Source: Actinomycetes bacterium (GTDB lineage: Bacteria; Actinomycetota; Thermoleophilia; Gaiellales; Gaiellaceae). From it: a stretch of DNA of 8,837 nucleotides. A model generated the notes under the pieces. That model searched no databases. It was not told the origin of the DNA and saw only the letters and a list, made by a program, of their open reading frames with translations. Location of the stretch: NCBI GenBank assembly GCA_030624785.1, contig JAUXJK010000061.1:1-8837 (forward strand), in the 5' to 3' direction. Of the stretch, positions 1-6,553 are shown piece after piece. The position numbers and the translations under genes are program-made. How positions within the stretch are numbered: the stretch's first letter is position 1; the number at the start of each line of letters is the position of its first letter.

Positions 1-540
1 AACGCCAGCCTTCGCTGCCGAGTAGGGCGTGCGTCCGAGGAAGCCGCCGCCGCGCTTTCCCGCAACCGATGAGATGTTGACGATGCGGCCCCAGCCATGC
101 GCGCGCATGGCTGGGGCCGCGGCTCGACTGCACAGGAAGGTGCCCGTGAGATTTACGGCGATCAGTTTGTCCCAGTCGGCCTCGGTGGTCTCCAGAAATG
201 GAACGAACGAGGTGGCGCCGGCATTGTTGATCAGAATCGCAATCGGGCCGGCCTCCTCGGCTGCGCGCGCGAAGGCATCTGCGACGGATTGCTCGCTGGC
301 GACATCGCAGTCGAAGCCCCGAGCCGAGAGATCGTCCCCACGAAAGGCGGTCGCGGTGCGCTCGGCTCCCCCCGGCTCGATATCAAGCAAGCTCACGGTG
401 GCGCCGAGGCGCGCTAGCTCGCGCGCGGTTTCGGCACCGATACCGCGCGCAGCGCCGGTAACAACTGCGTGTCGTCCTTTCAAAGAGAGCGCATCGGCGA
501 AAGTGCTTGATGTTTGGGTGCCAGGCGTATGCGAATGCAC
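1..540 (-). CDS. Short-chain dehydrogenase/reductase (SDR), 3' part missing
   Basis: NAD(P)-dependent oxidoreductase of the classical SDR family; 180 residues are present and the C-terminus lies beyond the left edge. Visible marks are the nucleotide-binding TGAARGIG (residues 28-35), NNAG (105-108), NLTG (130-133), the NISS strand with catalytic Ser (155-158) and the active-site YSAAK (Tyr173, Lys177). Asp53 at the end of beta-strand 2 (LLDIE) favours NAD(H) over NADP(H). I chose the GTG at 540: it lies 5 nt after the stop of the dipeptidase gene, and the sequence from it gives the usual short N-terminal tail before the first strand; no strong Shine-Dalgarno is visible. It is probably the last or a late gene of the leftward operon, oxidising an alcohol or reducing a carbonyl made by its neighbours. 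The substrate cannot be told from sequence. Family is sure; start codon less so. Confidence 0.93.
   Translation of the reverse strand, partial: MHSHTPGTQTSSTFADALSLKGRHAVVTGAARGIGAETARELARLGATVSLLDIEPGGAERTATAFRGDDLSARGFDCDVASEQSVADAFARAAEEAGPIAILINNAGATSFVPFLETTEADWDKLIAVNLTGTFLCSRAAAPAMRAHGWGRIVNISSVAGKRGGGFLGRTPYSAAKAGV
85..120. repeat. Perfect 36-bp palindrome inside the SDR gene
   Basis: The 36 bases are identical to their own reverse complement: two 18-bp arms (left arm starts GCGGCCCCAGCC) with no spacer. It spans exactly 12 codons in register with the SDR frame (residues 141-152, AAPAMRAHGWGR), so the same peptide is read on both strands. The bases flanking it (T84, G121) do not pair. 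SDR homology continues normally on both sides, which argues against a fold-back assembly join. It could form a strong mRNA hairpin or a cruciform; any function is unknown. Confidence 0.95.
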
Positions 541-545
541 TGGTT

Positions 546-1601
546 TCAGGCTCTCGGCAGGACGGCGTGTAGCACGCGCAGCGCGTTGCCGCCGATGATC
601 TTCGCGATGTCGGTCTCTGAATATCCGCGCTCCAGCAGGCCGGCGGTGAAGACCGGAAGCGTCTCGATTGACTCAAGTCCTTCCGGGAAGTCGAATGCGT
701 CGCCGTAGTCCACGGCCGTGCTGCCGTAGGTCATGTCAGCGATCATCAGGTCGCGCGCAAAGTCGACGTAGTCAGGGCCGACTCCGACATGATCCACTCC
801 GACCAGGCCCACGATGTAGTCGACATGATCGATGAGCTTGTCCAGCGTGGCATGCTCGCCGATGAACGCCGGAAAGAAGCAGGCGCCGATGACGCCGCCG
901 GAGGACGCAATAGCCCAGAGCTGATCGTCTTCGAGGTTGCGTGGGTGCGGCCAGATGGCCGCGGCGTTCGCGTGAGAAGCCACGATCGGAGCATCGACGA
1001 TCTCCACCACGTCCCAGAAACCGTGAGGTGCCAGATGCGAAACGTCGACAACAGCGCCCAGTTTGGTCATTTCAGCGATGAGCTCGCGGCCCTGTGCGCT
1101 CAATCCTGCCGGCACGGGCTCACCGACACCGTCGGCGAGCGCGTTCCTCATGTTCCAGGTCGGCTGGGCGCTGCGCACACCGAGGCGATGGAACGAGCGA
1201 AGGACGGCGCCGCTACCGCGCGTCGGCGCCAGACCCTCGAGGTGGAGCACGATGCCGATGCCCTTTTCCGCGATCGTGCGATCGAGGTCGTCTGTCGTGC
1301 GAATGATGCTGAGGTCAGGATGTGTTTCGGCCTCGGAGACGACGTCGTCGATCAACTCGAGTGCGCGGAGCTCAGGCCGACCGATGCCGTCCATGGTCAG
1401 CGGCTGGTCGCCTCCGACCGTCATGAACTCAATGCGCACACCGCCCGTGCGGAGCCGTTGCAGGTAGTCGTCGACGAGCGGGGCGGGTTCGCCTGCGCGG
1501 CGGCGGCGCCATAGATCCATTGGGATGTCGCCATGGCAGTCGACCACGGGGAACTCATCGTGGAGCTCCCGAGCTCGGGTCAGAGCATCTTTCCCGACCA
1601 A
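546..1601 (-). CDS. M19 family (membrane/renal dipeptidase-like) metallohydrolase
   Basis: 351-residue member of peptidase family M19, binuclear zinc hydrolases of the amidohydrolase superfamily that cleave dipeptides and related amides or lactams. All six expected metal ligands of renal dipeptidase have counterparts: His23 and Asp25 in DCHGD, Glu122 in HLEG, His189 in DVSH, His210 in ASHAN, and Asp277 in GPDY. Other family marks are PTWN (147-150), HPRNLEDDQL (219-228), GVDHVGVGPD (268-277) and the C-terminal GGNALRV. No signal peptide or lipobox is seen, so it is probably cytoplasmic and used in catabolism rather than at the cell surface. The start appears to be TTG at 1601, directly after the TAG of the GMC gene and in the same frame, so no longer start exists without reading through that stop. 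An AAGG about 10 nt upstream may serve as ribosome site. The true substrate may be a non-peptide amide. Confidence 0.93.
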   Translation of the reverse strand: MVGKDALTRARELHDEFPVVDCHGDIPMDLWRRRRAGEPAPLVDDYLQRLRTGGVRIEFMTVGGDQPLTMDGIGRPELRALELIDDVVSEAETHPDLSIIRTTDDLDRTIAEKGIGIVLHLEGLAPTRGSGAVLRSFHRLGVRSAQPTWNMRNALADGVGEPVPAGLSAQGRELIAEMTKLGAVVDVSHLAPHGFWDVVEIVDAPIVASHANAAAIWPHPRNLEDDQLWAIASSGGVIGACFFPAFIGEHATLDKLIDHVDYIVGLVGVDHVGVGPDYVDFARDLMIADMTYGSTAVDYGDAFDFPEGLESIETLPVFTAGLLERGYSETDIAKIIGGNALRVLHAVLPRA

Positions 1602-3050
1602 CTAGTTCGCCGCCTTGATGAAGTCGGCGACGCGCTCTCCGAGCATCATGCACGTGAGGCATGGGTTGTTGAGGATATGAACCGGGAACACGCTGGCGTC
1701 GGCCACGCGCAGTCCATCGACGCCGTGCACGCACAACTCGTCGTCGACGACGCGCCCGATCTGGCAGCCGCCCGCCGGATGAAACGCCGTCCCCATGCGC
1801 TCCTGAAGGATCTCACGGAGCGGACGCCCAGCCTCGGGGTCGCTCACGCCCCTCGAGGTCACGCTCGCCGTATTCATGAGCTCGCGGAACGTCGCGTGTG
1901 CGTGATCGAAGCGGTTCGATTCGATCACGTCTTGCATCCGGTGGTCGATTCGAGGGGCTGCCGATGGGTCACTTGAGCTGAGCGCAAGCGAACCGTCGCC
2001 TGTGTCCTCGGTGAGAGCGAAGGTGTAGGCGCAAAGGCCCGAATCTTCGTCGAGAGCGAGCGGGAAGCTCCACCAGCCATTGCCCTCTGCACGTGCGGCT
2101 ACGGGCCAGCCTGGCAGCGTCATATCCGCAAGCTCCGGCGGGCCCGTTGCGTAGAAGAGGCATTGCGGGTGCTCGACCATGTTGTGGCCCACAGGGAGGT
2201 TCACTCGGGTCTCGATATCGAGCGCTGCGAGTTCGTCAGCCGGCCCAATTCCTGATCGCAGGAGCACGGTCGGGGTCCCGTACGCCCCTCCTGCAAGCAG
2301 CACAAGGTCGGCTCCGACGTCGCGCGCCCGGCCTTCGGCGTCGATGTAGCGGACACCTACGGCCCGGCTGTCTTCGATGAGGACGCGATCGGTCAGGCAG
2401 TAGCCGCGAATCTCGAAGTTGGGACGCTGGCGCGCTTCTCGAATGTAGGTGACGAGCGTTCCTTGACGAACGCTGTTTTTGCGGTTCAGCGGCCACTGAC
2501 CGACGATGCCATCCCAGGCATCTGGCGCGTTCATGTCATCGACCCAGCTGTAGCCGAGCTCCTTGAAGGACTCGACGAACATCTGCGCGATCGGCGACCA
2601 ATGCTCGGGTGCGACGCGGCGAACCGGAGTCATCGTCTCGACCTTCTCGATATAGGGCTTCACGTCATTCCAGCCCCAGTTCGGGGCACCGTGCTCGCGC
2701 CAACGGTCGAAGTCGAGCGGCGCTGCCCTGACGGCGATGGTGCCGTTGACCATCGAGCTTCCGCCAGCCATCTTCGCCCGGCGGTGATGTAGCCGCCTGC
2801 CGTCGGCGAGCGGCTCGCTCCAGTAGTCCCAATCGGTGTCGGGAGTGGGTGCTCCGATGCCCGCAAAGTTGTGGCCGAGCGAGTTCCCCCCGGTCAGGAA
2901 CGACGGCGGGTTCGTGATCTCGTCAGGAAAATCGGGGCCTGCCTCGAGGACAAGCACCCGACGGTCGGCATCCTCGGACAGTCGATGGGCGGCTGCAGCA
3001 CCGGCTGTTCCTCCACCAACAACCACGACGTCGAAATGTTCGCCGCTCAT
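1602..3050 (-). CDS. GMC family FAD-dependent oxidoreductase
   Basis: 482-residue flavoenzyme of the glucose-methanol-choline family, which oxidises alcohols (sometimes aldehydes) with FAD. Visible marks are the dinucleotide motif GGGTAG (12-17), Glu36 in LEAG for the ADP ribose, the first GMC signature around AGGSSMVNG (95-103), the second signature ending SGIGP (266-270), and the C-terminal active site with His424 in HPAGGCQIG and Asn462 in NNPCLT. It is somewhat shorter than typical choline or alcohol dehydrogenases of the family (about 500-560), closer to actinobacterial forms; I cannot exclude a relation to mycofactocin-associated MftG, though no mft genes are present here. The ATG at 3050 overlaps the stop of the alpha/beta hydrolase by 4 nt (ATGA), so translation is probably coupled. 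Its TAG is followed at once and in frame by the M19 gene. Likely alcohol oxidation step of the leftward operon. Confidence 0.95.
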   Translation of the reverse strand: MSGEHFDVVVVGGGTAGAAAAHRLSEDADRRVLVLEAGPDFPDEITNPPSFLTGGNSLGHNFAGIGAPTPDTDWDYWSEPLADGRRLHHRRAKMAGGSSMVNGTIAVRAAPLDFDRWREHGAPNWGWNDVKPYIEKVETMTPVRRVAPEHWSPIAQMFVESFKELGYSWVDDMNAPDAWDGIVGQWPLNRKNSVRQGTLVTYIREARQRPNFEIRGYCLTDRVLIEDSRAVGVRYIDAEGRARDVGADLVLLAGGAYGTPTVLLRSGIGPADELAALDIETRVNLPVGHNMVEHPQCLFYATGPPELADMTLPGWPVAARAEGNGWWSFPLALDEDSGLCAYTFALTEDTGDGSLALSSSDPSAAPRIDHRMQDVIESNRFDHAHATFRELMNTASVTSRGVSDPEAGRPLREILQERMGTAFHPAGGCQIGRVVDDELCVHGVDGLRVADASVFPVHILNNPCLTCMMLGERVADFIKAAN

Positions 3051-3895
3051 GCTGCCGCCGTCCCAGCCGTCGTGGCGCCGACGCGGGTGAGGAAGTTGAC
3101 GACGATCTCGCTCGAGAGCTCTGGCTGTTCCATCAGGTTCGTGTGGGCGCAGCCTTCGACAACGTAGAGCTCGGCACCAGGAATTGCATCGGCAATCGCG
3201 CGGTTGCCGACGCCGTCAGGTCCCTGGTCGAGCGGAGTCAGGATGTCCTCGTCTCCGTCCATCACGAGGGTGGGGGCGGTGATCCGCGCAAGATCGTCGC
3301 TTAGATCCATCTCGATCATCGCGTCGCACGCACCGCAGAACACGTCGACGGAGCAGTTGCGCTCGAGAACCTCCTGGATCGTGTCGACAACCGGCGGGCC
3401 GGCCGGAGAGTCGAGGAACCCGCGTGAGAGGGCCTGTGTCGCAAGCTCGAGCGCTAGCTCGCGGCTGCCCATCCCGTACGCGCTCGCGAGTGCCTTCCAG
3501 ATCTCGAAGCGTGAACGCGCCATGAAGTCGCACTTGGCGCAGGTGCAGTCCAGCACGAGGCCGGCGACCCTGTCCGGGTATTTCGAAGCGAGCCGCATGG
3601 CAACCATGCCGCCCATCGACGTGCCATGCACGTGCGTCCGCTTCACCCCGAGATGGTCGAGGAGCGCGGCGACGTCGTCCGCCCAGACATCCATCGAATA
3701 CGCCTGTGATGGACGCTCCGAAAGGCCATACCCACGGAGGTCGAAATCGATCACCGTGAAGTGCCTCGCCATCTCGTCGCTGACGAACCCAAAATTCTCG
3801 TGCGCGAACCCCGCGCCGCCAATCTGGAGCAGGTAGTCACCGCTGCCTTTTAGCTCGTACCAAATTCGACAGTTGTTCAGGGTCGCGTCCGGCAT
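3047..3895 (-). CDS. Alpha/beta hydrolase with intact catalytic triad
   Basis: 282-residue soluble hydrolase of the alpha/beta fold. The nucleophile elbow GTSMGG places Ser93; Asp217 (in GDED) follows strand 6 and His251 (in CAHTN) completes the triad. DLRGYGLSE (52-60) is the usual loop after strand 4, and the segment around IGGAGF (25-30) should form the oxyanion hole. It resembles the 3-oxoadipate enol-lactonase/PcaD-like subgroup, but substrate cannot be fixed; esters, lactones or C-C bonds are all possible. I chose the ATG at 3895, because a GAGGAG ribosome site sits 5 nt upstream (3901-3906) and the protein then starts just before the first strand; an in-frame start at 3955 would add 20 unrelated residues and run across the control region. 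It is the first gene of the leftward operon and shares several aligned segments with the protein at 5212-6006, suggesting paralogy. Confidence 0.93.
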   Translation of the reverse strand: MPDATLNNCRIWYELKGSGDYLLQIGGAGFAHENFGFVSDEMARHFTVIDFDLRGYGLSERPSQAYSMDVWADDVAALLDHLGVKRTHVHGTSMGGMVAMRLASKYPDRVAGLVLDCTCAKCDFMARSRFEIWKALASAYGMGSRELALELATQALSRGFLDSPAGPPVVDTIQEVLERNCSVDVFCGACDAMIEMDLSDDLARITAPTLVMDGDEDILTPLDQGPDGVGNRAIADAIPGAELYVVEGCAHTNLMEQPELSSEIVVNFLTRVGATTAGTAAA

Positions 3896-3900
3896 CTCGT

Positions 3901-3906
3901 CTCCTC
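3901..3906 (-). promoter_or_regulatory. Ribosome binding site of the leftward alpha/beta hydrolase
   Basis: Read on the minus strand this is GAGGAG, followed by ACGAG and then ATG at 3895. The spacing of 5 nt is what decides the start of this gene against the longer frame beginning at 3955. Confidence 0.8.
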
Positions 3907-3918
3907 GCAAGAACGTGT

Positions 3919-3929
3919 TGGTACTACAA
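3919..3929. promoter_or_regulatory. Candidate FadR-subfamily GntR operator
   Basis: TGGTACTACAA fits the consensus I remember for FadR-subfamily GntR regulators, t.GTa.tAC.a, at every defined position. It lies in the middle of the divergent control region and overlaps the only good -10-like hexamer (TACAAT, 3925-3930). A repressor bound here could govern both operons. The cognate regulator is not in the window, and an 11-bp degenerate match can occur by chance. Confidence 0.5.
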
Positions 3930-3930
3930 T
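3925..3930 (+). promoter_or_regulatory. Possible -10 element of the rightward operon
   Basis: TACAAT differs from TATAAT at one base and lies 38 nt ahead of the chosen TTG start at 3968, a plausible distance. The bases 16-18 nt upstream show no TTGACA-like hexamer, so either the promoter depends on an activator or this is chance. Confidence 0.35.
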
Positions 3931-3953
3931 CGCGCTTTCTCACGGTCATGTGC

Positions 3954-3960
3954 AAGGGGG
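3954..3960 (+). promoter_or_regulatory. Ribosome binding site deciding the monooxygenase start
   Basis: AAGGGGG lies 7 nt before the TTG at 3968, a standard Shine-Dalgarno spacing. The alternative GTG at 3950 lies upstream of this site and has no comparable purine tract before it, so the TTG is preferred. Confidence 0.7.
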
Positions 3961-3967
3961 ATCCTTC

Positions 3968-5170
3968 TTGGCAACGACAAACGCGGCCATCGCGAGGTCC
4001 GTCACTCCGCCCGAAATTCTTGCGACAGCGCGGGCTCTTGTCGACCCGGTTCGCGAAGGAGCGGCCGATCGAGATCGTGATCGAACCTACCCCTACGAGC
4101 AGCTCCAGCTGGTGCGCGACAGTGGTCTTGAGGCTCTCCTAGTACCTGAGGAATACGGTGGGATGGGCGGCACGTACATGGACGAAGTGCGGGTCGTCGG
4201 CATCCTCGCTGAGGGCGACAGCAGCGTCGCGCAGATCTTCCACGTGCATGGAACGGGTGTTGAGATCTGCACGCAGGTAGCGCCCCCTGAGCTGAAGAGG
4301 CGTTTCCACGAGGCGACGGTTGCGAAGGAGTGTCGTTGGTCAAACGCGTACTCGGAGCTTGGCACGAAGAACATTTTCGAGTACTCGGTCAAGCTCGCCC
4401 CCGAGGGCGATGGCTTTCGTCTGAGTGGACGAAAGTTCTATTGCACGGGCTCACTCGGTGCCGACGTGATGTACGTCACGGCGGTCATCGGGGGCACTGA
4501 TCAGCTTCGACTTGTCCTGCTCGATACCAACGCTGAGGGCGTCACGATCCAGGACGACTGGGACGGCATGGGGCAGATCGGAACCGCGAGCGGCAGCACG
4601 GTGCTAGACAACGTGCGGGTCGAGGCTCATCAGGTGGTCGAGATGGGCGGCATGGCCAACGCCGAGAGCCTGTTCGGGCCGCTCGGACAGCTGTCGTTCA
4701 GCGCCATCCACGTGGGAATAGCGAAGGCCGCGTGGCACGACGGACTCGAATACAGTCGGACGAAGACGCGCCCATGGGTTCACTCCGGCGTGGACGACGC
4801 ACGAGACGATCCGATCGTCCAGATCAGGGTTGGCGAGATGCGCACCTGGCTCGACGCCTCTGACACGATGCAGGAGCGCGCCCTCGACGCGATGGCCGAC
4901 TCGTGGGCCGATCCATCGGCCGAGTCGCGAGCACGAGCGTCCGTAGCAACATCTCAGGCGAAGGCATTTTCAACCGAGGCCGGCTTGAAAGTCTGCGAGA
5001 TGCTGTTCCAGGTGTGCGGGTCCGCCGCGACGCTTCGCGCGCGCGGCTTTGACCGTCACTGGCGCAACCTGCGTACGCTGAGCCTGCATGATCCGGCCGA
5101 CTACAAGCACAAGTTGGTTGGTGACTACTACCTCACGGGCAATCTGCCGCCTGTAACTGCATACACCTAG
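3968..5170 (+). CDS. DszC/SfnB-like flavin-dependent monooxygenase (acyl-CoA dehydrogenase fold)
   Basis: 400-residue protein with the acyl-CoA dehydrogenase fold. Signs that it is a reduced-flavin monooxygenase of the DszC (dibenzothiophene monooxygenase)/SfnB group rather than a beta-oxidation enzyme are the C-terminal block RHWRNLRTLSLHDP (363-376), where His374 probably matches the catalytic His391 of DszC, and a flavin reductase encoded two genes downstream. Also visible are LLVPEEYGGMGG (57-68) in the N-terminal helical domain and GRKFYCTGSLGAD (154-166) in the central beta domain. The enzyme would take FMNH2 from the reductase and insert one oxygen of O2 into a sulfur, nitrogen or carbon centre; the substrate is unknown. 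TTG at 3968 is preferred over GTG at 3950 because of the AAGGGGG ribosome site. It opens the rightward operon. Reduced, non-oxygenase members of the fold remain the main alternative. Confidence 0.87.
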   Translation: MATTNAAIARSVTPPEILATARALVDPVREGAADRDRDRTYPYEQLQLVRDSGLEALLVPEEYGGMGGTYMDEVRVVGILAEGDSSVAQIFHVHGTGVEICTQVAPPELKRRFHEATVAKECRWSNAYSELGTKNIFEYSVKLAPEGDGFRLSGRKFYCTGSLGADVMYVTAVIGGTDQLRLVLLDTNAEGVTIQDDWDGMGQIGTASGSTVLDNVRVEAHQVVEMGGMANAESLFGPLGQLSFSAIHVGIAKAAWHDGLEYSRTKTRPWVHSGVDDARDDPIVQIRVGEMRTWLDASDTMQERALDAMADSWADPSAESRARASVATSQAKAFSTEAGLKVCEMLFQVCGSAATLRARGFDRHWRNLRTLSLHDPADYKHKLVGDYYLTGNLPPVTAYT

Positions 5171-5173
5171 ACC

Positions 5174-5190
5174 TCGCGCGTCGTGCGCGA
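5174..5190 (+). other. Hairpin just after the monooxygenase gene
   Basis: TCGCGC and GCGCGA form a perfect 6-bp stem around a 5-nt loop, starting 4 nt after the monooxygenase stop and ending 7 nt before the next ribosome site (GAAGGAG, 5198-5204). There is no U tract after it, so it is not a typical intrinsic terminator; it may affect mRNA stability or the relative expression of the two genes. Confidence 0.5.
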
Positions 5191-5211
5191 CTCGACTGAA
5201 GGAGACGCACC

Positions 5212-6006
5212 ATGAGCTTTGTGGAACGCGATGGCGCAGCTATCTGGTACGACGTCCAAGGTGACGGCGAGCCGGTCACGTTGATCGGAGGCGACATCAT
5301 GGCCTCAGACCAGTTCCATTACGTGTTCCCGGCACTTGTGAAGAGGCACAAGGTCGTCCGCTGGGACTTTCGAAACATCGGGAACTCCGAGCGAAAGCCC
5401 TCCAAGATGGACTTCACGATTGACGAGAAGGTCGAGGACATGAAGGCTGCCCTCAACGATGCGGGGATCGAGAAGACCCACATCTGGTCTATTGCCACGG
5501 GAGGGTTTACGGGTGTGGTCTTTGCAGCTCGCTACCCGGAGCGGGTGGCGTCGCTCATTCACTACGGTCAGTGTCAACCGAGCGAGGGCGGCCTGCGCGC
5601 GTTCAAGGTGCTCGATCTGATTCACAAGGAGTACGACTGGCCGACGGCGTGCGAGCACATGGTGCACTTCTATTCGCCCAGTCCCGAATACATGGACTGG
5701 ACAGTCTCCGTGTACGTGAAGAACGCGGACGCCTCCTGGATGAAGATGTACTGGCACGAGCTCAACGCAGACATCACCGACGACATGCGGGCTACAACCT
5801 GTCCAATGCTCGTGATGCTTGGGGCGAAGGGGCCGTTGGGCGCCAGCACGTCGTACGGCTCCGGGTTCGGAATCACCAAGGAATGCCGGCAGGAGGCCGA
5901 GCTCGAGATCGTCCATGGTGGAACGGGCACGTACTACCTGGTTGATCAGGCTGACGAAGCCGCGACCAAGGCGATGGCGTTTTTCGAGCGCAACCCGATC
6001 AGCTAG
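5212..6006 (+). CDS. Alpha/beta-hydrolase-fold protein lacking the catalytic triad
   Basis: 264 residues with a clear alpha/beta hydrolase layout: strand and turn near IGGD (25-28), WDFRNIGNSE (51-60) after strand 4, the elbow region IWSIATGG (91-98), and ARYPERV (106-112). Aligned with the hydrolase at 3047-3895, the nucleophile elbow GTSMGG becomes SIATGG, so the serine is Ala95 and the first glycine is Ser93. The acid in GDED becomes Gly207, and the histidine of CAHTN falls at Gly239/Thr240. It is therefore unlikely to hydrolyse esters by the usual mechanism. ATG 5212 has a GAAGGAG ribosome site 7 nt upstream. It sits between the monooxygenase and the flavin reductase, 4 nt from the latter, so a role tied to the oxygenation step (binding the substrate or product, scaffolding, or cofactor-free chemistry) is an inference. 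The intact frame and good ribosome site argue against a decaying gene. Confidence 0.85.
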   Translation: MSFVERDGAAIWYDVQGDGEPVTLIGGDIMASDQFHYVFPALVKRHKVVRWDFRNIGNSERKPSKMDFTIDEKVEDMKAALNDAGIEKTHIWSIATGGFTGVVFAARYPERVASLIHYGQCQPSEGGLRAFKVLDLIHKEYDWPTACEHMVHFYSPSPEYMDWTVSVYVKNADASWMKMYWHELNADITDDMRATTCPMLVMLGAKGPLGASTSYGSGFGITKECRQEAELEIVHGGTGTYYLVDQADEAATKAMAFFERNPIS

Positions 6007-6010
6007 GCGC

Positions 6011-6526
6011 TTGGCGCAGCCACTCGACTACCAGAGGGCACTAGGTCGCTTCACGACTGGCGTCACCGTCGTGACGGCGACACACGAGGCCCGGCGTTTC
6101 GCGATGACCGCGAGCGCCCTGACCTCGGTATCTCTCGATCCGATCCTTCTGCTCGTATGCTTCAACCATGACTCGGCTACTCGAGTCGCTGTGCGAGAGG
6201 CAGGACATTTTGGGCTCAGTGTCCTGGGGGAGGGTGGCGGCGCGGTCGCCAAACACCTTGCAACCGAACGTGCCGACGAGGTCGATCAACTTGACGACTT
6301 CGATGTGCAGGTCGGCCCCAAGAACGTGCCGCTTCTCACTGACGCGCTTGTGCACTGCGTCTGCTCGGTGGAGCGCATCATGCGTGCTGGCGACCACGAC
6401 GTCGTCGTCGGTGCTGTCGAGTGGATCGACCGCGTGCGAGAGGGTGAGCGCCCGCTGGTGTTCTACGACGGGGCGTTCTGGAATCTCACGCCGCTCGACG
6501 ATGGGACCACTCGTAGTGATGTCTGA
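6011..6526 (+). CDS. Flavin reductase (FMN-dependent, HpaC/DszD-type domain)
   Basis: 171-residue flavin reductase domain protein that would reduce FMN or FAD with NAD(P)H and hand it to the DszC-like oxygenase. Family marks are RALGRFTTGVTVVT (9-22), MTASALTSVSLDPILLLVC (32-50), NHDSAT (52-57), FGLSVL (67-72) and the C-terminal PLVFYDGAFWNL. The start is taken as TTG at 6011, 4 nt after the stop of the preceding gene, because the domain begins at once after it. The frame is open further upstream to 5819, but that part lies over the previous gene and is not like this family. No good Shine-Dalgarno is seen, so translation is probably coupled to the gene before it. Pairing with the monooxygenase makes a two-component system; direct partnership is inferred from the operon. 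Confidence 0.9.
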   Translation: MAQPLDYQRALGRFTTGVTVVTATHEARRFAMTASALTSVSLDPILLLVCFNHDSATRVAVREAGHFGLSVLGEGGGAVAKHLATERADEVDQLDDFDVQVGPKNVPLLTDALVHCVCSVERIMRAGDHDVVVGAVEWIDRVREGERPLVFYDGAFWNLTPLDDGTTRSDV

Positions 6527-6553
6527 CCAGCTACAGCACCGGAGGCCATGAAG

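Larger units (their letters stand above)
3896..3967. promoter_or_regulatory. Divergent control region between the two operons
   Basis: This short gap between two divergently read genes is the only place where promoters for both operons can reasonably lie. It holds both ribosome sites, one -10-like hexamer and one FadR-type operator candidate, listed separately. No convincing -35 hexamer was found on either strand, so exact promoters remain uncertain. Confidence 0.7.

Noticed and set aside
789..1514. A 241-codon plus-strand frame opposite the M19 gene
   Set aside because: The minus strand carries all six metal-ligand motifs; the plus-strand product has no recognisable domain.
1602..3050. Mycofactocin-associated GMC dehydrogenase (MftG)
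   Set aside because: No mycofactocin genes are present and the SDR shows no obvious mycofactocin-type insertion; sequence alone does not support it.
3204..3836. A 210-codon plus-strand frame opposite the alpha/beta hydrolase
   Set aside because: Antisense shadow of a gene with a full catalytic triad; low-complexity Ser/Arg-rich product.
3950..5170. Ordinary beta-oxidation acyl-CoA dehydrogenase
   Set aside because: The C-terminal RHWRN-RT-S-HDP block and the linked flavin reductase point to the DszC-type oxygenase group.
5174..5190. Intrinsic terminator after the monooxygenase
   Set aside because: The stem is only 6 bp and no T tract follows; the next gene has its own ribosome site a few bases on.
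5819..6010. A longer N-terminus for the flavin reductase
   Set aside because: The added part lies over the previous gene in another frame, is Arg-rich and unlike the family; the domain starts right after the TTG at 6011.
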